Positions 6,993 through 14,287 of a DNA stretch of 52,086 nt are shown one piece after another. A model generated the notes under the pieces. The model searched no databases, had not been told where the DNA came from, and saw nothing but the letters and a program-made list of their open reading frames with translations. A program made the translations under genes and the position numbers. Positions within the stretch are counted from its first letter, which is position 1, and every line of letters starts with the position of its first letter. Source of the stretch: Ignavibacteria bacterium RIFOXYB12_FULL_35_14 (GTDB lineage Bacteria > Bacteroidota > Ignavibacteria > Ignavibacteriales > Ignavibacteriaceae); assembly GCA_001803045.1 (NCBI GenBank), contig MHAR01000095.1:1-52086 (forward strand). Reading direction: 5' to 3'.

Positions 6993-8747
6993 TTATCGCA
7001 CCAACGCCATTTTCTTAGACATTACAACATTTTGATTTGCTATCATTCTGTAGATGTAAACACCACTTGATACATCATAACCATCTACGGATTTTGCATC
7101 CCATGTAAGGTTATAATTTCCGGCATCCAATTCATCATTGAGAATTATATTTACCAGTTCGCCGCTAATCGAGTAAATCTCAACTTTAACATTAGATCTT
7201 TGAGGAACACTGAATGAAATTGTTGTAGCTGGGTTAAAGGGATTCGGATAATTTTGTCCCAATGAAAAATTACTTGGAATATTGCTATTCGCAACTTGAA
7301 TACCGCTTACACCGTATAGAATCTGATAGTATCTCCACAGAGTATCAGCAAGAGCTAAGTCTGTAGCTTCAGCCCAATTCGTTAAAGATGCATCAGTAAT
7401 TCCAAAGTTTGAACCCGGACCTCTTGTTCCTTGACCGTTTCTATGACAGGAAACTGCGCATGTGTTTAACATTCCGTTTGTTGATCCCGAAAAATTTAAT
7501 GTAGCATTTGGTCTGATTGGAATAAATGAATGATTAGAAATGTCATAAGATTTTGCTGTTACTGCATTTTGTGTCATATGACAGTTAACGCACTGGCTAA
7601 TTGTTTGCGGATGTTTTGTGTGATTATTTATTCCTGCTGTTTCCGTTGCTTTGGTTGCATGGCAGCTAACACAACCTGTACCAGGTGTTAGCGAATAGAA
7701 ATCTTGTTTTAATTGATGAGGATAAGCTGTCACTTGGTGTGGATCGTGGCATGAAACGCATGTGATTCCAATTGTTGAGTTATAATGCTTAGCTTGTTTA
7801 TAATCCTGCCATTGCTGGTGATGCTGCTTTGAATTTTTACCATCCGGCCATAAACCAGGCACAAGTGTAATGTAATTCATTAGATCCTCACCAACAGGAT
7901 AAGTGACATTTGTAGTTTCGTCATAGGGATATTCATAAGCATGATTTTTACTTGAACCTCTAAAGTGACATTGTCCACAGACTTCTAATTTTCTATCATA
8001 TGAAAGACTTTGTAAATTATTAACGTGTCCGGATCCAGCGATTGATGTACGCGGACCATGGCAAGACTCGCAACCCACTATAATATTAGCATCTGAGCCA
8101 TTATTTCCCCAGGTATAAACCCAAGAAGTGTCAGTACCAACCACATTAGTTGCTACTGTACCAACTTTTGAATTTGGTACAACGTGGCATCCAGCACAAT
8201 TTTTGTCCCATGATTTTTTTCTAAACGCATTATCTATCGGTTTTAGTATACCAGTGGAGGTAAACCAGTTTTGAGGGTTATAAGTCACCCAGTCGCCTGT
8301 TGAATTATCGAGGTATCCTTTTAAGTTCCATTGAACAGGAGTGATGTAATAGCTGCTTTCAATTTTAACAAGATATCTTTGCTTCCATCCGCCTCCGTAT
8401 GTGTAAACAACTTGATATTCTACTTGGCTTCCGGTTGTCGGATTTAATTGAACATAGTAATTAGCTCCATCAACTCTAAAAGTTACTGTAGCATTACCAT
8501 AACTAGCTCCCATTGATACAGTTTGAGCATAATTGCCTTTCATTGTTGTTGCGTCTGGTGGCAAATGGATTTTAGCATGAAGCGTATTTTGCCAGGAACT
8601 AAAGCCAGGGAATGTGCGAAGTGCTGTAGTATGACAAGGTTGGCAGGTTTCAACACCCACATAATCTTGTCCAAAAGAAATTGATGTAATCACAGCGCTC
8701 ATAAGTAAAACCAGGGCGATCCGAGAAACTCGTAAACTCATTTTCAT
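6993..8747 (-). CDS. Secreted multihaem c-type cytochrome with T9SS C-terminal domain (second)
   Basis: A 584-residue protein with a signal peptide ending SFG. It has seven CXXCH sites (CQPCH, CAGCH, CESCH, CGQCH, CVSCH twice, CVNCH) and one CAVSCH, so about eight haems. Spacing with CHDPHQ and CHMTQ segments resembles the cytochrome c554/NrfA-like multihaem superfamily. The tail carries NYPNPFNPATT and SSGVYIYRM, a T9SS type A sorting signal. A TAGGA ribosome site precedes the ATG at 8747. It shares strand and probable function with the cytochrome at 4952 and is divergent from a two-component system at 8902. The electron acceptor is unknown. No catalytic site for nitrite or hydroxylamine could be identified by eye. 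Confidence 0.87.
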   Translation of the reverse strand: MKMSLRVSRIALVLLMSAVITSISFGQDYVGVETCQPCHTTALRTFPGFSSWQNTLHAKIHLPPDATTMKGNYAQTVSMGASYGNATVTFRVDGANYYVQLNPTTGSQVEYQVVYTYGGGWKQRYLVKIESSYYITPVQWNLKGYLDNSTGDWVTYNPQNWFTSTGILKPIDNAFRKKSWDKNCAGCHVVPNSKVGTVATNVVGTDTSWVYTWGNNGSDANIIVGCESCHGPRTSIAGSGHVNNLQSLSYDRKLEVCGQCHFRGSSKNHAYEYPYDETTNVTYPVGEDLMNYITLVPGLWPDGKNSKQHHQQWQDYKQAKHYNSTIGITCVSCHDPHQVTAYPHQLKQDFYSLTPGTGCVSCHATKATETAGINNHTKHPQTISQCVNCHMTQNAVTAKSYDISNHSFIPIRPNATLNFSGSTNGMLNTCAVSCHRNGQGTRGPGSNFGITDASLTNWAEATDLALADTLWRYYQILYGVSGIQVANSNIPSNFSLGQNYPNPFNPATTISFSVPQRSNVKVEIYSISGELVNIILNDELDAGNYNLTWDAKSVDGYDVSSGVYIYRMIANQNVVMSKKMALVR

Positions 8748-8818
8748 ATAATTTTCCTAAAATATTATTGATTTTCTATCTCAAACCTATAACTCTTATT
8801 TTTAAGAATAAAGAAAAC

Positions 8819-8842
8819 AATAATGAAAAATTTTTCATTATT
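8819..8842. promoter_or_regulatory. 24-bp perfect palindrome in a divergent promoter region
   Basis: The half-site AATAATGAAAAA is followed directly by its exact complement, centred between the cytochrome start (8747) and the response regulator start (8902). A symmetric site in a 154-bp divergent intergenic region is a candidate operator, possibly for the regulator encoded next door. OmpR-type regulators usually prefer direct repeats, so another protein could bind. Chance in AT-rich DNA is possible but unlikely at this length. Confidence 0.5.
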
Positions 8843-8901
8843 TAAATGTGTAACTAATACGAATTGATGTTATTTTATGAATGCTTAGAGAATAAATTGA
8901 T

Positions 8902-9573
8902 ATGAAGATACTAATTGCCGAAGATGAATTACCGCTTGCGAATTCACTAAAGAAAAACTTTATGGAGGAAGGTCATCAAGCAATTATTGCCCTTGATGGT
9001 GAAGAAGCGATTTCTATAACAACTCAAAATAATTTTGACGTTATTGTTCTTGATTGGCGGATGCCAAAGTTAACAGGTATTGATGTTCTCAGACAATTAA
9101 AAAGCAGCGGCAATAAAACACCAATTATTCTCTTAACTGCTCTAAGCCGGATTTCAAATAAAGTAGAGGCATTAGAGCTCGGTGCCGATGATTATCTTAC
9201 AAAACCGTTTTCATTTGAGGAACTTTTGGCGAGAATCAAAGCGGTAATAAGAAGATCACAGCCATCTTCAGAGATTATTACCCTCAACGGAATTACTTTG
9301 AACTTAGTTACTAGAAAAGTTAATACTTCAACCCGTCATGAGATTAAACTAAGGGATAAGGAGTTTGAGCTTCTTCTCTACCTCATAAAAAACAAAGGAA
9401 CTATTGTCAGTAAAGAAGAGCTATGCCGTTGTGTTTGGGAATTAAATTTTGTTCCGCCCACAAACATTTGTGAATCTACTGTTAGGAATTTGCGCAAGAA
9501 ACTTGAGGAAGCCACCGGCAGAAAGTTTATTAAAAATGTTTATGGAGAAGGGTACACACTAATTGCAGATTAA
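8902..9573 (+). CDS. OmpR/PhoB-type response regulator
   Basis: A 223-residue protein. The N-terminal receiver domain has the acidic pocket E7-D8, the phosphoacceptor D51 (VLDWRMP), and the T and K switch residues in LLTALS and LTKPFS. The C-terminal winged-helix DNA-binding domain runs from about residue 125 and ends GEGYTLIAD. It overlaps its sensor kinase by 11 nt, so the two are co-translated. It points away from the cytochrome genes across a 154-bp region with a 24-bp palindrome. A role in controlling those cytochromes is a reasonable guess from position. Confidence 0.93.
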   Translation: MKILIAEDELPLANSLKKNFMEEGHQAIIALDGEEAISITTQNNFDVIVLDWRMPKLTGIDVLRQLKSSGNKTPIILLTALSRISNKVEALELGADDYLTKPFSFEELLARIKAVIRRSQPSSEIITLNGITLNLVTRKVNTSTRHEIKLRDKEFELLLYLIKNKGTIVSKEELCRCVWELNFVPPTNICESTVRNLRKKLEEATGRKFIKNVYGEGYTLIAD

Positions 9574-10975
9574 CATAAAAAAACCATTACTTACCGATAC
9601 TGTTAGGCGATTCCTTTTCTGGAATGCGGGTGTCTTTTTATTCATCCTGCTTTCTTTTAATATTTTCATGATTTTCATAACTGATTACATGCTGAATAGA
9701 AATCTTGATAACAGTATTCGTCATGAAATGAAAAACGTGTTAAAAACATTAGAAATTAGAAATGATTCTCTAATTTTATTAACAACTAAAGAACTTGAGG
9801 AAGATGATTTCAGAGAAGTGAAAGAGAGTTCATTCTTTTTACAAATAGTTGATTCGAATGGAAAGTATATCATAAAAAGTGAAAACTTTGATGGAATACG
9901 TGTTATCCCATTCGATCATTCAACAATTCAAAATAACTATACCTTTTACGATTTAAATAATGGTAAAGATGAACTTCGCACGGGCTATTATCGCTTTGTT
10001 TCTGCTAATGAAAAAGTTATTGCGCATATGCAGCTTAGTGTATACAGAACCGAGGCGAGTTTAACAATCCGCGATATAATAATCTTTAATCTTCTCAGCT
10101 TACCTGTTCTTTTTATCATAGTAATAATTGCAAGTATTTTCCTTGTTAGGAAATCAATGTCTCCTATAAAAGAAATTATACATACTGCTGAGAAAATTTC
10201 TGCACAAAACCTTAATGAGAGAATCAACTATAAGGCTGAATCTTCGGACGAAATTGGAAGGTTAAGAGACACGCTGAATAATTTATTTGAACGGCTTGAA
10301 TTACAGGTGAATCAAATTTCTCAATTTACAGATCATGCATCTCATCAGCTGATGAATCCTTTAACAATAATTAAGACAGAACTTGATTATGCACTGCGTA
10401 AGGATAGAAGCATAGATGATTATAGAAATTCTCTTGAGCAGTTAAAAGAGCAAACGGAGAAGATGATAAAAATAATCAGTCATCTTTTAATAGCATCCAA
10501 ACAGCAGGAAGAACAAAAACTGACCAAATCGTTATTTAATCTTTCGAAATTAATTACCAAAGAAATAACTGAAACGTATAAGAACAATAACATTTCTTTA
10601 GATATAGAACCGGAGATATACCTCCGAGGTAATTCTGAGACTTTTTCAATTGTGCTGGATAATCTGCTGGATAATGCGGTTAAGTACTCAAACAGCATTT
10701 CGCAAATAAAAGTTACTTTAAAAAAATTCAATGGAAATATTGATCTTCGAGTGAGCGATAGTGGAATTGGGATTCCTCAAGGTGAAAAGGATAAGGTGTT
10801 TGAAAAGTTCTTCAGAACGGAAAAGGCAGATGAATTAGGAATAAAAGGATTTGGTTTAGGATTAAGTGTGGCTAAATCTATTATTACCCAGATGAGCGGA
10901 AATATCTATGTTGAAGATAACTACCCGCGAGGTTCAATATTTACAATTCGCCTCCCGGAAGTTAGAGTTGAGTAG
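9563..10975 (+). CDS. Membrane sensor histidine kinase
   Basis: A 470-residue protein starting at a TTG inside the regulator gene. The order is: first membrane helix (about 15-40), periplasmic sensor region (about 40-165), second helix (about 168-193), HAMP domain, HisKA, and HATPase. The phosphoacceptor His lies in ASHQLMNPLT; the residue after His is Gln rather than the usual Glu/Asp. Kinase boxes DNLLDNAVKYS, DSGIGIP and GFGLGLS are complete. It pairs with the regulator at 8902. The periplasmic domain has no recognisable fold, so the signal is unknown. Confidence 0.92.
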   Translation: MQINIKKPLLTDTVRRFLFWNAGVFLFILLSFNIFMIFITDYMLNRNLDNSIRHEMKNVLKTLEIRNDSLILLTTKELEEDDFREVKESSFFLQIVDSNGKYIIKSENFDGIRVIPFDHSTIQNNYTFYDLNNGKDELRTGYYRFVSANEKVIAHMQLSVYRTEASLTIRDIIIFNLLSLPVLFIIVIIASIFLVRKSMSPIKEIIHTAEKISAQNLNERINYKAESSDEIGRLRDTLNNLFERLELQVNQISQFTDHASHQLMNPLTIIKTELDYALRKDRSIDDYRNSLEQLKEQTEKMIKIISHLLIASKQQEEQKLTKSLFNLSKLITKEITETYKNNNISLDIEPEIYLRGNSETFSIVLDNLLDNAVKYSNSISQIKVTLKKFNGNIDLRVSDSGIGIPQGEKDKVFEKFFRTEKADELGIKGFGLGLSVAKSIITQMSGNIYVEDNYPRGSIFTIRLPEVRVE

Positions 10976-11016
10976 AAAAATATTAGTGTTTGTTTTTATT
11001 AGTGTTCATTAGTGTA

Positions 11017-11044
11017 ATTCGTGGCAACTGTTTTTGCCACGAAT
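11017..11044. repeat. Perfect 10-bp inverted repeat
   Basis: ATTCGTGGCA (11017-11026) pairs with TGCCACGAAT (11035-11044) around an 8-nt loop. It follows the sensor kinase stop by about 40 nt. There is no T-run after the stem, so it is not a classic terminator. It is flanked by short attagtgt-type repeats and may be a dispersed palindromic element. Confidence 0.55.
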
Positions 11045-11148
11045 GTCACGAATATTCACAAATTACTTACGCAAAGCTAAATATTATCTCCTCTGCTAAT
11101 CAAGTAATTAAGAACGCAGTTAATTAAATTTACATAAGAAAACAAAGG

Positions 11149-11164
11149 TTAGATTTCAATCTAA
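11149..11164 (+). promoter_or_regulatory. Small inverted repeat between ribosome site and mnmA start
   Basis: TTAGATT (11149-11155) and AATCTAA (11158-11164) are perfectly complementary and end at the ATG. The Shine-Dalgarno AAAGG (11144-11148) lies just before the repeat. A folded stem would change the distance between the ribosome site and the start codon, so it could tune mnmA translation. The stem is AU-rich and weak. Confidence 0.4.
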
Positions 11165-12220
11165 ATGGAAATAGCAGTTTTACTTTCAGGCGGAGTTGAC
11201 AGCTCAGTTGCGCTGAGACTTCTGAAAGATCAAGGCCATGATCTCACAGCATTCTATTTAAAAATTTGGCTGCAGGATGAGTTTTCATTTCTCGGCGAAT
11301 GCCCCTGGGAAGAGGATTTAAAGTTTGTTAAGGCCGTTTGTGAACAGAGCCAAATTCCACTTGAGATTCTTTCACTTCAAACAGAGTATTGGGAATCTGT
11401 TGTAACTTATACCATTGAGGAAATTAAAGCAGGTAGAACACCTAATCCAGATATGTTTTGCAACAGCTTAATTAAGTTTGGGCAATTCTATGACAAAATT
11501 GATTCGTCATTTGAGAAGGTAGCCAGCGGGCATTATGCAAACGTAATTTTTAATGGAGATTCGAAAAAATATTTTCTAACCCAGTCTCCCGATCCCGTTA
11601 AAGACCAAACCTATTTTCTTGCATATCTTACCCAGCAGCAGTTATCAAGAGCGTTATTCCCCATTGGTGAATATGATAAGAAACAAATCCGAAAACTGGC
11701 AGAAGAATTCAATCTTCCAAATAAAAATCGAAAAGACAGCCAGGGCATTTGTTTTCTTGGACAAGTAAAGTTCAATGAATTTGTAAAGCATCATCTTGGA
11801 GAAATTCCTGGAGAGATAATTGATTTGGACACCGGAAATAAAATGGGGCATCATAACGGATATTATTTTTACACCATTGGGCAAAGATCGGGTTTAAAAC
11901 TTTCTGGAGGTCCATGGTTTGTAGTTGGAAAGGACATTAAGCGAAACATAATTTACATTTCACGCGAGAACAAATCGCTGAGAGAGAAAAACGAATTTTT
12001 GGTAGGGAAGTTTAATTGGATTTCCGGATCGAAACCCGAAAATGAAAAATTAGAAGTGAAAATTCGTCATGGTGCAAAAAAATTTGAATGTAAAATTAGT
12101 TTTAACGATGATGATTCCGCTTTGGTAAATATGAATGAGGCAGATTCTGGAATTGCACCAGGGCAGTTTGCGGTATTTTATGATAATGATTTGTGCTTGG
12201 GTGGAGGAGTTATTTTATAA
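11165..12220 (+). CDS. mnmA: tRNA-specific 2-thiouridylase MnmA
   Basis: A 351-residue enzyme that makes 2-thiouridine at the wobble position of Glu, Gln and Lys tRNAs. The PP-loop ATP motif SGGVDS is at 8-13. The catalytic cysteine pair is C99 in TPNPDMFCN and C196 in DSQGICFLG, both present. The C-terminal beta-barrel domain follows (PGQFAVFY near the end). The segment after the ATP site reads ECPWEEDL, a variant of the common bacterial sequence. The start is close to an AAAGG site with an inverted repeat between. Its last 43 nt overlap the oppositely oriented HD gene. Confidence 0.95.
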   Translation: MEIAVLLSGGVDSSVALRLLKDQGHDLTAFYLKIWLQDEFSFLGECPWEEDLKFVKAVCEQSQIPLEILSLQTEYWESVVTYTIEEIKAGRTPNPDMFCNSLIKFGQFYDKIDSSFEKVASGHYANVIFNGDSKKYFLTQSPDPVKDQTYFLAYLTQQQLSRALFPIGEYDKKQIRKLAEEFNLPNKNRKDSQGICFLGQVKFNEFVKHHLGEIPGEIIDLDTGNKMGHHNGYYFYTIGQRSGLKLSGGPWFVVGKDIKRNIIYISRENKSLREKNEFLVGKFNWISGSKPENEKLEVKIRHGAKKFECKISFNDDDSALVNMNEADSGIAPGQFAVFYDNDLCLGGGVIL

Positions 12221-12807
12221 TTTTTTAACTGCTCACGAAGTTGCAGAAGATTTTTCCTTAGCTGCTGATCATAATGCAGTTTTGCATATGATGTCCGAAA
12301 TTTATTTTGGCTAAGAAACTGAATGTTGGTTTTAATCCATTCCATATCAGAAAATTTTTTACCACACATATTTTCCCACTCGTTTCGTAAAAGTCGTGAG
12401 CGCGAACTAAATCCTTTTTTACCAATATGCACTAAGTCTGCATCGCATAATATTTTTTCCAAAAGATTAGAAGGCTTTTGTGGAATTTTTGTGGAACGAA
12501 TCATTTGAGCGATCCTACTAATTTTACTTTTTGGATAACCTTGTTCGAGTAAATAATCTTTACAAACTTCAGCACTTCTCTCTTCATGGTCTTCATAATT
12601 ATCTATATATCCCATATCGTGGAACCATCCCGCTACTAAAAGCATCTCCATTTCTTCAGAAGTTGTTCCCAAATATTTTCCAATCTTCTTCACCTCTCTT
12701 ACTACTTCCAATGTATGAACTAAATCATGATAAGTAACTCCTTCTGGAAGAGAATTATTAAATTTCTCTATAACATATTTCGAAACTTTAATTACGATTG
12801 AATTCAT
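12178..12807 (-). CDS. HD-domain phosphohydrolase
   Basis: About 209 residues from ATG at 12807; a TTG at 12831 could extend it by eight. An HD metal site is visible as H in YHDLVHTLEVV, HD in WFHDMGY, H in EDHEERSA, and D in LCDADLVHIG. The family hydrolyses phosphomonoesters or phosphodiesters, often nucleotides; the substrate is not predictable. It is tail-to-tail with mnmA and shares 43 bp of coding sequence with it on opposite strands. Confidence 0.85.
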   Translation of the reverse strand: MNSIVIKVSKYVIEKFNNSLPEGVTYHDLVHTLEVVREVKKIGKYLGTTSEEMEMLLVAGWFHDMGYIDNYEDHEERSAEVCKDYLLEQGYPKSKISRIAQMIRSTKIPQKPSNLLEKILCDADLVHIGKKGFSSRSRLLRNEWENMCGKKFSDMEWIKTNIQFLSQNKFRTSYAKLHYDQQLRKNLLQLREQLKNYKITPPPKHKSLS

Positions 12808-12928
12808 GTGTGCGTATAAATTATATTTCAAGTTAGATATTATTTGATAAAAAGGGAATGGTATTATAAACCACTATGACGAAACAGACACTCAAACGAT
12901 TAAAAACTATGCAAATATAATTATTAGC

Positions 12929-14050
12929 TTACTTTGTTTTGAATTCTATACGCCTATTCAGACTTCTGCCTTCAATTGTCTTATTATCTGCAATAGGATT
13001 GGATTCCCCAAAACCTTTTACTTCCAATCTTTTCTTACTGATGCCGTTAGCTACAAGATAATCCATTACAATTTTTGCTCGGCGTTCAGATAAGTTAAGA
13101 TTATACGTTTCACTCCCTATGCTATCGGTATAACCCTGGATTTCAATTTTAAGATCCGGATTTTGGGTAAGTACCTGTACCGCATTCAATAAAATTAAAA
13201 AGGATTCTTTTGTAAGCACAGCACTGTTAAAATCAAAATTGACTCCAACTAAAACCCATTTCTTTTCCATCGCAGTTATTGGGTTTTCTACAATGATTTC
13301 CTTAATAACTTCTGTTGGAAGATTGTCTTTGACTATTTTTTCGACATCTTGAATTGTCAGCGGATTTAAAGGTTGAGCGTTAACAGTTACGCCGGTGTAC
13401 AGATCGCATTTTTGTGATGGTTTACCTTTTGAGAAATAATATAAAACACCAAGATTGAAATTCATATAAGTATCGCAGTTAGTTCCAAATAATCCTTTAT
13501 GTTCGTGAGTATCATTTTCTCCGTCGAGTTTATTAGAGGAAGGAGTGAAATAACCAGCTTCCGAAATAACTCTCCAATTCTCGCTAATTCTCCACTCAGC
13601 GCCGGCTCGCAGATTCATCTGATACTCTAGAAAATTATCATTGAGTTCAGGCTCAGAAGCATTTTTAGGTTTGAAATAAATTCCTGCGAATCCAGCTCCA
13701 AAGTAAGGTGAAACAGGATCACAAGGAACGAGATAATAGAGCAGATCAAGCGAAGTTGAAATTAAGCTAACGGATTCTTTCTGATAACCGGATGTGGTAT
13801 TATAAAATGATTCCAGATAATTATAATTGCCAAGAAATCTTAGCGCTACATTTTCTGAGAAATTTCGTTGAAGAGATACGTAGGCTCCATAGTTTTCCGT
13901 TCCCGAGTACGAGTTTGACCAAATGCTCATAAATCTCGGGTAGGTTCCTCCAAATCCAAATGCCCAACTACTTTCAGACAATTGTGCCGGAGCATTATTG
14001 GTAATAATCAAAACAACATAGAGAAGTAAAAGCTTATTTAATTTTTCCAT
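12929..14050 (-). CDS. OmpA-family outer-membrane protein
   Basis: A 373-residue exported protein (signal peptide ending APAQ). It has an N-terminal beta-barrel of about 200 residues, a linker, and a C-terminal OmpA peptidoglycan-binding domain. That domain contains FDFNSAVLTKESF, IEIQGYTDSIGS, YNLNLSERRAKIV and the terminal RSLNRRIEF, which hold the diaminopimelate-binding Asp and Arg. The role is to anchor the outer membrane to the cell wall. An AAGGA ribosome site precedes the start. The gene is divergent from the polymerase at 14288. Confidence 0.9.
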   Translation of the reverse strand: MEKLNKLLLLYVVLIITNNAPAQLSESSWAFGFGGTYPRFMSIWSNSYSGTENYGAYVSLQRNFSENVALRFLGNYNYLESFYNTTSGYQKESVSLISTSLDLLYYLVPCDPVSPYFGAGFAGIYFKPKNASEPELNDNFLEYQMNLRAGAEWRISENWRVISEAGYFTPSSNKLDGENDTHEHKGLFGTNCDTYMNFNLGVLYYFSKGKPSQKCDLYTGVTVNAQPLNPLTIQDVEKIVKDNLPTEVIKEIIVENPITAMEKKWVLVGVNFDFNSAVLTKESFLILLNAVQVLTQNPDLKIEIQGYTDSIGSETYNLNLSERRAKIVMDYLVANGISKKRLEVKGFGESNPIADNKTIEGRSLNRRIEFKTK

Positions 14051-14287
14051 TTCATTTTTCCTTAAAAAGTACTATCACAAATTGAAAATTAACAACTTAG
14101 GTGCCAGATTGACAGCAATTAAAAGTGGGCTGCTTAGTATCTATTTTTGTACGTATTTGTGAGCTATATCTGATTTTGGATGGAAAGTAGATCAAAATTG
14201 AGTAAATTTTTCTGAGATTTTTTTGAAAAATTAACCTGTAACTGAATTTTAATTATGTGGATATCATAGATCACAGTCGGTAAAAAA

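Noticed and set aside
10341-10370. Gln after the phosphoacceptor His in the sensor kinase at 9563 as a sign of inactivity
   Set aside because: HQL in place of HEL is found in many working HisKA kinases, and all nucleotide-binding boxes are intact.
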